Source of the DNA: Candidatus Zixiibacteriota bacterium
GTDB lineage: Bacteria; Zixibacteria; MSB-5A5; GN15; FEB-12
Assembly (NCBI GenBank): GCA_034439475.1
Contig: JAWXAN010000058.1
Coordinates: 1 to 34,353 of the forward strand
Reading direction: 5' to 3'
DNA length: 34,353 nt
In this document: positions 7,787 to 15,742 of the stretch, piece after piece
Position numbering within the stretch: the stretch's first letter is position 1
Layout: the number at the start of each line of letters is the position of its first letter
Position numbers and translations under genes: made by a program
Notes under the pieces: model-generated
The model's input: only the letters and a program-made list of their open reading frames with translations
Database searches by the model: none
What the model was told of the DNA's origin: nothing

Positions 7787-8944
7787 TCAAAAACCGTCAT
7801 TATTACGGTCGAAATCTTGACCATTTTTGCCATCGTGATCACCATCATCTCCGTTTCTTAGGCAGTCAAACTTCCAGCGCCCTTGAAGAAATCCTTCTTC
7901 GAGTTTTTCGCTCGAGCGATAATGCCCTCTAATTTCGCCTACTCTATGGCCCTCGCCAGTAAAAATGCCGCCTTCAAATCTACCGCCTTCTCGTCCGGCG
8001 ACTGGGTCGGTATTCATTGCAGGATAGGGCAGAAATATTCCCCGAATAAAGCCTTCGAAGCGTCCATTTAGGTCGATCCACTTGCCAAAAAATGTCCGCT
8101 CTCCCTTATCATTTTCTTCAAAATGCCCTTGGAAATGTCCATTGATATGGCCATGTTTGGAAACCCATACACCGCGAAAGGCCCCCTTGCCTTCTTCGTT
8201 GAAGCCCCAATGTCCGCCAAGGAATCCGCGAGGACATGTATTGCGGAACATACGTAAAGCATGAAAAGCAACTGAATTCCCGTCATCGAGATGCACAACC
8301 GTGTCGAGCTTGGCAAGGTCTTCCAGCGTGAAAGTTCGGCTATACGGCCCAGTTGTAAATTCTACAGTTACCGATTCGGGATGAAGGGTATCCACAACAA
8401 GCGAGCTATCGCCATGTTCGTCATGAACATACGAGCTGTCAAGCACTGGCCGAATGCGCGGCACAAAGAGATCGACGGCGATCCCGTCGTTGTGACCTGT
8501 CGTAAAAGTAACCCACTCAATCGTTTTGCGATCGGTTCGAGGGACAATATAGTCGCCGTCTTCAAATCGTATGACACGACGCAAAATCTCCGCACCCCGG
8601 CTGATGGTCAGCGAGCCAGTCCAATCAGTCTTGGTGACGACCGTGGAATCTCCGCGCAATCTTCCCCAAACAGCGCGAAGGTGGTACCAGCCGACACCAT
8701 CGTGATTAATTAGTGAATCGACACCTCGACCGCCGAGAATGGGATCGTTGTACTCTACTTCACCATCGCCAACATTAGTGGTTGCAGGATCGCCGAAAGC
8801 CGGGACCTCATTATCGGTTGTGTATCCCCCAAATTGGCTCGCAGCGCGAGGATCGGGCTCAGGTCCACTCGGAATTTTATTGCATCCCTCACCCCATATC
8901 ACGAGTGCGAGTATAGCGGTAAACATACATGTCTGTTTGAGCAT
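7787..8944 (-). CDS. Lipoprotein with MORN-like Gly/aromatic repeats and acidic tail
   Basis: This protein has about 385 residues from ATG 8944, which AAAGGAG precedes at good spacing. A signal peptide ends in WGEGC, an atypical lipobox followed by NKIPSGPEPDP. No family is recognised for residues 30-220. Residues about 240-365 repeat a short pattern of G-x-F/W-x-G, for example FRGVW, INGHFQGHF, FFGKWIDLNGRFEGF, GGRFEGGIF and LQGRW, like MORN or sugar-binding beta repeats. The last 20 residues are rich in Asp, Asn and Gly (DGDHDGKNGQDFDRNNDGF) and resemble a calcium-binding type-3 repeat. A surface or outer-membrane role is likely; the function is unknown. The gene stands alone with its own apparent promoter. 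Confidence 0.7.
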   Translation of the reverse strand: MLKQTCMFTAILALVIWGEGCNKIPSGPEPDPRAASQFGGYTTDNEVPAFGDPATTNVGDGEVEYNDPILGGRGVDSLINHDGVGWYHLRAVWGRLRGDSTVVTKTDWTGSLTISRGAEILRRVIRFEDGDYIVPRTDRKTIEWVTFTTGHNDGIAVDLFVPRIRPVLDSSYVHDEHGDSSLVVDTLHPESVTVEFTTGPYSRTFTLEDLAKLDTVVHLDDGNSVAFHALRMFRNTCPRGFLGGHWGFNEEGKGAFRGVWVSKHGHINGHFQGHFEENDKGERTFFGKWIDLNGRFEGFIRGIFLPYPAMNTDPVAGREGGRFEGGIFTGEGHRVGEIRGHYRSSEKLEEGFLQGRWKFDCLRNGDDGDHDGKNGQDFDRNNDGF

Positions 8945-8989
8945 AGTCCCAGATCTCCTTTGATTCCCAGTTTTAGTTGAGATATACAA

Positions 8990-9018
8990 ATTATATTTGA
9001 GTGAAGTTTATACAAGAG
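8990..9018 (-). promoter_or_regulatory. Probable promoter for the MORN-like lipoprotein gene
   Basis: A perfect TATAAT -10 on the minus strand (plus coordinates 8990-8995) lies 17 bases from a weak CTCTTG -35 (9013-9018), about 40 bases upstream of ATG 8944. The rest of the divergent spacer to 9233 contains a 14-bp palindrome GTACCGGCCGGTAC (9105-9118) and a weak plus-strand promoter TTGTAG-17-TATGAA (9185-9213) for the GT39 gene. Confidence 0.4.
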
Positions 9019-9233
9019 CCGTGCCAAATGGCCGACCCGTTTGTAAGTTTCGGTCAAATCGAAAGTTATACCAATCTGGCCGAATAGGCAAGGACAATGT
9101 TCGCGTACCGGCCGGTACAGTGCAGCGCTATTGGCCCGCCTGGGACGAGTGGGGCTAATAGGATATGGCTCGCTCACCCTAATCTTGTAGAAACATTACT
9201 CTCTAATTATGAAAAAAAGATATATATAAGTAA

Positions 9234-11087
9234 ATGGTAAAGCTTGCTATCAAGCGTCTTATGAGTGATCGCCCGTCATGGCAGTTACCCCTGCTCATCT
9301 TTGCTGCAGCTTTGCTGGTTCGCCTGGTCTATCTATACCAGATACAGTCTATGCCCACATTCGACTATCCGGTTATGGATGAACAGTACCATATTCAAGT
9401 GGCAAGCCAAATTAATTCGAGTCAGGGCTTTCCCGACGAACCTTACTACCGCGCTCCGCTCTATCCGTATTTTCTGGCGGTACTTCTGCAGATATTTGGT
9501 GATTCGCTCTTTTTTCCACGACTCATTCAAATATTTTTAGGCTCCTTGCTACCCGTTGTTCTTTTTTTCATAACAAGAATGCTCTTGAGTCAGACAATGG
9601 CCCTTTGGGTCGCCGGAGCAGCGGTACTTTATCCGACATATCTTTACTACGACGCATCGCTTCTTATTGAATCAATTATGCCTCTGCTGGTGGCGATACT
9701 GCTTTGGCAGTGTTTGCGCTCGCAGATCAAGCCCACAGCTCTTAATTTCGCTGCAATCGGTATCCTGCTTGGCCTGACTGCGCTGGCAAGACCGAACATT
9801 TTATTTTTCGCCCCGGCGTTGCTTGTTTGGATATTCTGGATAATTCGTCCGTTGATCGGATTGAAAAAATCTCTTATTGCCTATTCCATCATAGGCCTTT
9901 GCATAATTGTTGCAATTCTTCCGGTGACCGTCCGAAATTATCTTGTATCAGGCGACCATGTTCTTATAGCGTGGCAAGGTGGTTTCAACTTTTTCATAGG
10001 GAATAATCGTCTATCCAACGGCTGGTCAGCCACTGTGCCGGGAGTCGATGCGACCTGGGAAGGAGGTTATCGCGAAGTAATTTCCATTGCTGAACAAGAA
10101 GCGGGCCATCCATTGGCAAAATCAGAAGTCTCGGATTTTTGGTATGATGCCTCCTGGCAGGAACTCAGAGAGAATCCATCGCTTTTGCCAACGCTCATCC
10201 TGTTGAAAACCAGGCTTATTTTCAACGGGTATGAAATACCAAATAATCACAGTGACTACATCACCCGTGATTATTCTTCACTCATCAGTATGTTAATGTT
10301 CGATTTCCCTTTCAGTTTTCCATTTGGAATCCTGGCGCCGCTTGCCGTTTTGGGAATAGGGCTCGGGTTGACTCATTTTCGAAAGTTCATGCTCCTGTAT
10401 CTGCTTCTCTTTAGCTACCTGGCAAGTTTGCTGATGTTTTTTGTCTGCGGACGGTTTCGCCAACCGATCATGGCCCTATTTATTTTTTTTGCTGTCTTTG
10501 CCGTCATGCGGTTAGTGGCGTACTTTAGACAGCGCAACCTAAAAGGTCTTTTACTTTTTCTTCTCGTTTTTGCGCTGCTGGCCATTGAATCAAATCACAA
10601 TATTCTCGGAATCGATTCTGCCCGCGTGCGCGCCGAAGAATCTTCCCTGCTTGGAAACGCCTTTTTGCGCCAGGGGAAAATCGACGAAGCAGGGATCCGG
10701 TTTCATACCGCGATAACATCCGACCCGACATACGCACAAGGTTATAATAATCTTGGGAATTTGAGTATGAAGCGCGGACAAAAAAAGCAGGCCGCGCTCT
10801 ATTTCGAGATCGCTGTGGCAAAAGACTCTACTCTGTTTGAACCATATATGAACCTTGCGACCACGTATGTCGATGCAGGGCGGAATGCCGAGGCAATTTA
10901 TATTCTTGAACTCGCTCGCGCCCGTTTTCCTAATAATGATTATGTTCACTTGAAGCTTGGCATGACTTACTTTGAGGCCGGACGTGTAGTGGAAGCCGAG
11001 CGGAGCGTAGAACGTGCGCTCAAATTGAACCCGGTAAATACTACTGCCATTCAAGTTGCACAACAGATCAGGAATAGACGGCGATAG
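9234..11087 (+). CDS. GT39-like membrane glycosyltransferase fused to TPR domain
   Basis: This 617-residue protein has two halves. Residues 1-460 form a polytopic membrane domain with about 10-12 hydrophobic helices and the GT-C marks of the ArnT/PMT group: an acidic first-loop motif FDYPVMDEQYH, then YYRAPLYPYFLA, and a second-helix region around LARPNILFFAPALL. GT-C enzymes transfer a sugar from a polyprenyl-phosphate donor to lipid or protein on the periplasmic face. Residues about 470-617 hold three or four TPRs (LLGNAFLRQGKIDEAGIRFH, GYNNLGNLSMKRGQKKQAAL, LKLGMTYFEAGRVVEAERSV). The TPR half may recruit an acceptor or partner, which is an inference. The acceptor and sugar are unknown. The gene is monocistronic and converges on murQ. 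Confidence 0.8.
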   Translation: MVKLAIKRLMSDRPSWQLPLLIFAAALLVRLVYLYQIQSMPTFDYPVMDEQYHIQVASQINSSQGFPDEPYYRAPLYPYFLAVLLQIFGDSLFFPRLIQIFLGSLLPVVLFFITRMLLSQTMALWVAGAAVLYPTYLYYDASLLIESIMPLLVAILLWQCLRSQIKPTALNFAAIGILLGLTALARPNILFFAPALLVWIFWIIRPLIGLKKSLIAYSIIGLCIIVAILPVTVRNYLVSGDHVLIAWQGGFNFFIGNNRLSNGWSATVPGVDATWEGGYREVISIAEQEAGHPLAKSEVSDFWYDASWQELRENPSLLPTLILLKTRLIFNGYEIPNNHSDYITRDYSSLISMLMFDFPFSFPFGILAPLAVLGIGLGLTHFRKFMLLYLLLFSYLASLLMFFVCGRFRQPIMALFIFFAVFAVMRLVAYFRQRNLKGLLLFLLVFALLAIESNHNILGIDSARVRAEESSLLGNAFLRQGKIDEAGIRFHTAITSDPTYAQGYNNLGNLSMKRGQKKQAALYFEIAVAKDSTLFEPYMNLATTYVDAGRNAEAIYILELARARFPNNDYVHLKLGMTYFEAGRVVEAERSVERALKLNPVNTTAIQVAQQIRNRRR

Positions 11088-11128
11088 CGAGTAGAATGAG
11101 ATTGTTGATGGCCAATAAACGAAGATCA

Positions 11129-12040
11129 CTAAGCCAATTTTGAGATAAAGCCGCCGGCATCATTCAACCGCTTAGAGGCTTCGGTGTTGTCACAGTTAAG
11201 CTTGTGCATCACAATGGCAATTTTCACCGAACCATCCGCGCTTTCTAAAAGCGATTCAGCCTCATTAAGTTGCACACTCAGGGTTTCCATCAGAATTTTT
11301 CTTGAGCGGGCGGCGAGTTTTTCAGATTTTGACTGAAGATCAACCATCATATTTCCGTAAGTCTTGCCGAGCAGGATCATGGCCGTTGTGGAGATCGTAT
11401 TGAGCGCCATCTTCTGCGCGGTCCCAGATTTCATTCGTGTCGAACCAGTGATGACTTCCGGGCCGACCGGAAGTTCAATGAGCACTGAAGGAGTAATGGG
11501 AAGATTCTGCGCTGCGTTGCAAATAATAAAGGCCGTCTGACAGCCGAGCTGTATTGCATGGCGGAGCCCGGCAAGGGTATAGGGGGTTCTGCGCGATGCT
11601 GCAATGCCGATGACCATATCATTTCTTGTGAGCCTTCGCTCTGCGAACTGGCCGATTATGGCATGCTCATCGTCTTCAACACCTTCCAAGGAAAGAATCA
11701 TGGTCGAGTACCCGCCTGCGATAAGGCCGGTCACCTGCTCAGGCCTGGTCCCGAACGTTGGCGGACACTCGGCGGCATCAAGAACACCGAGACGTCCCGA
11801 TGTGCCAGCGCCGATATAAAAAACTCGGTCTCCCCTGCGAAGGGTCTCGGCGAATAGTTCCGCCGCACGGGCGATCTGCTTGAGAGCGGCTTCGACCACA
11901 CCCGCCACAGTTTTGTCTTCGGCATTAATTTTTTTTGTAATTTCCAACGCAGTAAGCCGGTCTATGTCGGCCGTATTGGGATTGGGGCGTTCAGTGCCAA
12001 GCGAGCCCAGTTGCTCAATGATATCTTTATAATCTGTCAC
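11129..12040 (-). CDS. murQ: N-acetylmuramic acid 6-phosphate etherase
   Basis: This 303-residue protein is homologous to MurQ along its whole length. Key segments are TERPNPNTADIDRL, the SIS-domain sugar-phosphate site FYIGAGTSGRLGVLDAAECP (the Glu of AECP matches the catalytic residue of E. coli MurQ), and TGSTRMKSGTAQKMALNTIS. MurQ cleaves the lactyl ether of MurNAc-6-phosphate to give GlcNAc-6-phosphate and D-lactate in cell-wall recycling. The start is GTG at 12040, with no clear Shine-Dalgarno. No MurNAc transporter, AnmK or NagZ is adjacent, so the rest of the pathway lies elsewhere. It follows the lipoprotein gene on the same strand after 95 bases and converges with the GT39 gene, with no obvious terminator between them. 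Confidence 0.93.
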   Translation of the reverse strand: MTDYKDIIEQLGSLGTERPNPNTADIDRLTALEITKKINAEDKTVAGVVEAALKQIARAAELFAETLRRGDRVFYIGAGTSGRLGVLDAAECPPTFGTRPEQVTGLIAGGYSTMILSLEGVEDDEHAIIGQFAERRLTRNDMVIGIAASRRTPYTLAGLRHAIQLGCQTAFIICNAAQNLPITPSVLIELPVGPEVITGSTRMKSGTAQKMALNTISTTAMILLGKTYGNMMVDLQSKSEKLAARSRKILMETLSVQLNEAESLLESADGSVKIAIVMHKLNCDNTEASKRLNDAGGFISKLA

Positions 12041-12135
12041 AGGGAAAACGTACTCGATATTTTTTTGGAGAGCAAACGAAAAGAGGACTTCAAATATGCG
12101 ATAGATGTGCTGGAATACTTGAAAATTTGATGAAA

Positions 12136-12945
12136 TTACGGCTGAGTTGCCTGACGAATTGAGTCTCTGAACGAAACGACTACCGAGCCAAAATGACCGG
12201 ACAATTCACGTTCATCTATGTTATCCGAAAGCTGGCTGGGCAGTGGGGCTGGCAGAAGAAATTCTGTCATTGCGCTGTCCGGGCTGCCGCTGATAGCATA
12301 GACATAGATATAATACCAACCAGTGTCGAGGTTTACCCCATCAGTCTGATAGAATGCATCCCTGATTATAAATTCGGCTGTGGACTGCGAAGTTACATAG
12401 TGGCTAAAGCCTTCTCTCTGATACACCCTGTTTCTTCTCACAGTCGCCAGAACATACGTCTCAGCATTTGCCGAAGCCGTCCAATTAACAGAAACCGGAT
12501 CGTTGCCGTTTGAAATTCGGTTGACGGGGGCTACCTGTGTGATTGCGAAGGGACCCGGTACAGCCTGATTGATCGACACAGAAAGCCCATTACCGTTCTG
12601 GATACTCAGGGCACGGGTTTGCGATAGTAACGGATTTGAGGAGCCAAGGCCGAACCTGAAGAGCGAATCCTGGGGGAGGCCGAGCGTGTCAAAGCGGACT
12701 GTATCTGAACCAAATCGAATCGTTCCGGTACGGGTAGCCGAGCTATCGAAACGAAGGTCTGCAATAATATTGGAGGTATCCCGGTTCAGATCAATAACGA
12801 GCGCCCCGTTTAGGTTGTAATCGGCACGCAAAGGGCGGTTTATTGAACCAGCTGAATCACAGCTTTGTAGGAGACCGACGACTGCCAAGGAGAAGCAGGC
12901 GCAGATAACAAGTAATTTTGTGGGCGAAAAGGTTCTGTTTTTCAT
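12136..12945 (-). CDS. Hypothetical lipoprotein with fibronectin-III-like region
   Basis: This 269-residue protein has a good lipoprotein signal: basic residues, a hydrophobic core, then VVGLLQSC with the lipobox Cys near residue 29. AGAGAGAT precedes ATG 12945. Residues about 35-130 are Asp/Asn-rich beta sequence. Residues about 140-235 (ITQVAPVNRISNGNDPVSV, then SANAETYVLATV and DTGWYYIYVYAIS) look like a fibronectin type III-type beta sandwich, which is an impression from the pattern, not a verified match. No enzyme motif is visible. The protein is probably anchored in the envelope and exposed to the periplasm. It may be transcribed with murQ. Confidence 0.7.
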   Translation of the reverse strand: MKNRTFSPTKLLVICACFSLAVVGLLQSCDSAGSINRPLRADYNLNGALVIDLNRDTSNIIADLRFDSSATRTGTIRFGSDTVRFDTLGLPQDSLFRFGLGSSNPLLSQTRALSIQNGNGLSVSINQAVPGPFAITQVAPVNRISNGNDPVSVNWTASANAETYVLATVRRNRVYQREGFSHYVTSQSTAEFIIRDAFYQTDGVNLDTGWYYIYVYAISGSPDSAMTEFLLPAPLPSQLSDNIDERELSGHFGSVVVSFRDSIRQATQP

Positions 12946-13342
12946 ATCTCTCTACAGTATCGGCAGTATTGGTTGACTCTTTCACATTTTTTTTTAGGCC
13001 CACTGCATCCAAGCAACCCACTTATTCATTTATACTTATAAGTTATGCGGATTTAGCTGAATTTCCTAACGTATCTGTAATTATGATTACGCCCAGGAAA
13101 CAACCGCAGCAATTAAACAAATCGACAACTGGCACGTCTCTACCCTTGAAAAGAGAAATCGCAAGGACTGATTACTCCTCCGTTGGTCCTGACAGGCGAT
13201 ACGTTTGCATGATACACCAGAGAAGATACTTTGATTCTTCTCAAGATAAGTAAATATGATGGCGTCAGGCCTGCCCTATGAGTTTCACCTACACCCTTGA
13301 CTGTCAACACAACTGGCGTCATCATAAAAAATATACTGCTTT

Positions 13343-13470
13343 GACAGAGGTCTCTGTTCCTCTGAGCGAAAGCGACCGAGCTTTGGCGGATGGCATTTCA
13401 ATCTCGACGCTCACCTGTCCCGCCAGATAAATCCTATGCCTGTCCCTCCCCAAACGGCGTAGGATTTTTT
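13343..13470 (+). ncRNA. Candidate structured RNA: three-way junction plus terminator
   Basis: A TATACT box (13332-13337) precedes a segment that can fold into nested helices. P1 pairs GACAG (13343-13347) with CTGTC (13415-13419). A small arm AGG/CCT (13348-13350 and 13359-13361) can extend to CAGAGG/CCTCTG. P3 pairs TGAGCG (13363-13368) with CGCTCA (13408-13413), and CGAG (13377-13380) with CTCG (13403-13406). TGGCGG (13384-13389) can instead pair with CCGCCA (13420-13425), which would compete with P1. A strong terminator ends the unit. The downstream peroxiredoxin gene has its own promoter after this terminator, so a free small RNA and a leader riboswitch are both possible. It matches no class that I know. 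Confidence 0.4.
13430..13470 (+). terminator. Rho-independent terminator of the candidate RNA
   Basis: AATCCTATGCC (13430-13440) pairs with GGCGTAGGATT (13456-13466), 11 pairs including one wobble. The stem runs into six Ts (13465-13470). The 15-base loop contains CCCTCCCC, which resembles an anti-Shine-Dalgarno sequence. It lies upstream of a gene rather than downstream of one, which is what suggests an independent transcript. Confidence 0.75.
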
Positions 13471-13497
13471 ATTGAAATTTGGTCAAAATATCTCCCC

Positions 13498-13526
13498 TTG
13501 TAAATTTTGTTTGGCTGAATTATTCT
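13498..13526 (+). promoter_or_regulatory. Promoter of the peroxiredoxin gene
   Basis: TTGTAA (13498-13503) and TATTCT (13521-13526) are 17 bases apart. The expected start of transcription is near 13533, giving a leader of about 16 bases with GAAAGAG before ATG 13549. It lies entirely downstream of the terminator at 13430-13470. Confidence 0.5.
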
Positions 13527-13548
13527 CTCATGGTATGAAAGAGATGAA

Positions 13549-14112
13549 ATGACCGAACACAATCCAAATCAACTGCCCGATAATTTTCCTATTCCCGAAG
13601 ACGACGGCGCTGCGGATCACCTCCAAGGCAAGGGCATGCCTTCTATTTTGCTCAGTTCCACTGCTGGCCAAGCAGTCAATATTGCCGAGATTTCCAAGAC
13701 GCTCACTGTTTTCTTTTTTTATCCTCGTACAGGCGTCCCCGGCGTGGAGCCGACGGTCGGATGGGATTTGATTCCTGGAGCGCGGGGATGCACCCCTCAA
13801 AGCTGTGGTTTTCGAGATGCATATCAGGATTTTAGTGAACTGCAAGCCCAGGTCTTTGGTGTAAGCGCCCAACCGACATCGTATCAAAAAGAATTCGCCG
13901 ACCGAAGTAAGCTTCCCTTTGAACTGCTGAGCGACAATGACCTTGAACTTACCGACTCGCTTGAATTGCCGACATTTTACGCAGGAGGTGCAAGGCTTAT
14001 CAGTCGCCTGTCGCTTGTTGTGAAAAACGGCATCATAGAGAAAGTCTTTTATCCGGTTTTTCCACCCGATAAAAACGCTGTGGATGTTCTGGAGTATCTT
14101 AAATCAAGATAG
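13549..14112 (+). CDS. Peroxiredoxin (AhpC/TSA-redoxin family)
   Basis: This 187-residue thioredoxin-fold peroxidase carries FFFYPRTGVPG and, after a short insertion relative to Bcp-type proteins (EPTVGWDLIPGA), RGCTPQSCGFRDAY. The Cys of GCTPQSC is the predicted peroxidatic residue, with a second Cys four residues later. The C-terminal KNGIIEKVFYPVFPPDKNA is typical of this subfamily, which occurs widely in proteobacteria and their relatives. The family reduces hydrogen peroxide and organic peroxides with thioredoxin-like donors. There is no export signal, so it is cytosolic. The gene stands alone behind its own promoter and next to the structured RNA described above. It converges with nth. 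Confidence 0.88.
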   Translation: MTEHNPNQLPDNFPIPEDDGAADHLQGKGMPSILLSSTAGQAVNIAEISKTLTVFFFYPRTGVPGVEPTVGWDLIPGARGCTPQSCGFRDAYQDFSELQAQVFGVSAQPTSYQKEFADRSKLPFELLSDNDLELTDSLELPTFYAGGARLISRLSLVVKNGIIEKVFYPVFPPDKNAVDVLEYLKSR

Positions 14113-14149
14113 CTGAATGATTGACACCCGTAGGGATTAGCCGAGCGTG

Positions 14150-14844
14150 TCATGACTCCGAGGAGATCCCTCGCATTGCAATAAAAGCTGACGGGCAGTC
14201 CTTGTTGAGCGGGCAGATCGGACATTCAGGACGGCGAGCTTTACAAATAGCGCGGCCATGGAAAATAAGCAGGTGGGAATAGAGTATCCATTCTTCTACG
14301 GGAATTATCTCCATCAAATCTTTTCGATTTTTGCCGGGTCGTTTTTTCTTGTGAACCCAAGCAGGCGGCTGATTCGTCCGACATGGGTATCCACTACAAT
14401 TCCTTCGGCGATGCCATAACCTACACCAAGGACAACTGATGCGGTCTTTCGGCCAACCCCGGCGAGTGTGGTCAATTCAGCAATTGACTTCGGGATCTCA
14501 CCTCCAAACTTTTCGATAATCTGCTTTGCCGATTCCTTGATGGCTTTGGCTTTATTGACATAGAATCCGGTGCTGAAGACTTCCTTTTCAAGCTCTTTCA
14601 CATCGGCGCTGGCAAAAGCTTCAATGTTCTGATATTTTTCAAAGAGCAATGGGGTTGTCAGATTAACCCGCTCGTCTGTGCACTGAGCCGAGAGAATTGT
14701 GGCGACAAGCAATTGGTGGACATCCCCAAAAAGTAGCGCGCACTTTGCCTGCGGGTATGTTTTTTGGAGTATTTGGATTATTTTGACGGCGCGTGTGCGA
14801 GTCTGATCTATTGTCTCCGGAGTTGTTTCTTCGGGTGTAGCCAT
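14150..14844 (-). pseudogene. nth: Endonuclease III (nth), broken by a 1-base frameshift
   Basis: From ATG 14844 (start codon five bases after the prmC stop) the frame encodes a good endonuclease III: LVATILSAQCTDERVN, then the helix-hairpin-helix and catalytic region ELTTLAGVGRKTASVVLG and VVDTHVGRISRLLGF. The frame hits TGA at 14314-14316. Shifting by one base in the AAAA run at 14321-14324 restores homology (DLMEIIPVEEWILYSHLLIF) down to TGA at 14150. That part supplies C-x6-C-x2-C-x5-C (CKARRPECPICPLNKDC), the 4Fe-4S loop. Nth is a glycosylase/AP lyase for oxidised pyrimidines, and the truncated product would lack the cluster. Restoring one A would give about 231 residues, a normal length. 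The cause may be true decay or a homopolymer sequencing error. It would be the last gene of the prfA-prmC block. Confidence 0.85.
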
Positions 14845-14848
14845 AGCC

Positions 14849-15742
14849 TTACTCAGCGTCGCATCCAAGAATCACCACACGGTCAATATCATTCAAATCG
14901 CGAAGTATGGCAATCGACCGGTAACGGCCGTCGCGTTCGGTTATCTCAGCCACTCGATCGGCCTGATTGTATCCGATCTCAAACATAACCCGCCCGCCCG
15001 GAGCTAGAAATGTCGGGGCTGTAGCAATGATATGGCTAATTGCATCGAGGCCTTCGCTTCCCGAAGTCAGAGAGATTTTTGGGTCAGCAAGAACCTCCGG
15101 CGGCAAATCACGGTATTCATCGTCTGATATATATGGCGGATTGGAAAGTATCAGATCAAATTTCTCATCAGGTTTCACGGCAGTGAAAAAATCAGATCGG
15201 CGGAATTCAATTCTGTCCGCCCCGCCAAGCGCCTCCGCGTTTCTTTTAGCAACAGCGATCGCATCGGGCGAAACATCTAGGGCAATTATTTGACTGTCTT
15301 TGATTTCATTTGCCAGAGTGACAGAAATAACGCCGGAGCCGACCCCAACATCGAGCAAACGTGGATTTATAAGATTGCGCTGCTTGATAAAGCGCATTGC
15401 GGTGTCACACAGGATTTCAGTCTCTGGAGTTGGAACCATCACCGCCGGCGAGACAAAGAATTTGCGTCCATAAAACCAGGACTCTTCGAGGATATACTGA
15501 AGTGGATAGCGTGTGGCACGACGGGCCAAAATATCGTCAAAACGCCGAAGCCGTTCTTGGGTGAGCTGGGTTGTGCCGCGGAGATAGAGAAAAAGCCGGT
15601 CGCAGTCGAGAATCGAGCAGAGGATGATTTCGATCTCCGCTTTGCCGGCATCGATACCAACCTTTTCGAGAATCTTTCCTTTTTCAGCAATAAATTTCGG
15701 CAGGTGTCCGATAATTGGGCTTTGGCTCACCATTGCTGTCAT
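14849..15742 (-). CDS. prmC: Release factor glutamine N5-methyltransferase
   Basis: This 297-residue protein has an N-terminal helical domain (about 1-95), then a class I SAM methyltransferase domain with motif [17 protein letters not shown], an acidic end of strand 2 (ALDVSPDAI), and the NPPY motif in [18 protein letters not shown] binds the substrate glutamine. PrmC methylates the Gln of the GGQ loop in release factors RF1 and RF2 and raises termination efficiency. Its ATG at 15742 overlaps the prfA stop (ATGA), the classical prfA-prmC arrangement, which strongly supports both calls. An alternative in-frame ATG lies at 15733. Confidence 0.95.
   Translation of the reverse strand: MTAMVSQSPIIGHLPKFIAEKGKILEKVGIDAGKAEIEIILCSILDCDRLFLYLRGTTQLTQERLRRFDDILARRATRYPLQYILEESWFYGRKFFVSPAVMVPTPETEILCDTAMRFIKQRNLINPRLLDVGVGSGVISVTLANEIKDSQIIALDVSPDAIAVAKRNAEALGGADRIEFRRSDFFTAVKPDEKFDLILSNPPYISDDEYRDLPPEVLADPKISLTSGSEGLDAISHIIATAPTFLAPGGRVMFEIGYNQADRVAEITERDGRYRSIAILRDLNDIDRVVILGCDAE

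Noticed and set aside
10590-11129. 179-codon minus-strand ORF opposite the GT39-TPR gene
   Set aside because: Lies antisense to clear TPR coding sequence and resembles no family.
13343-13364. Resemblance of GACAGAG to the end of a glycine riboswitch
   Set aside because: Only a short match, and the conserved core elements around it are absent.
13343-13470. SRP 4.5S RNA or 6S RNA
   Set aside because: The conserved GGAAGGxAGCAGCC-type domain IV motif of SRP RNA is missing, and the length and shape do not suit 6S.
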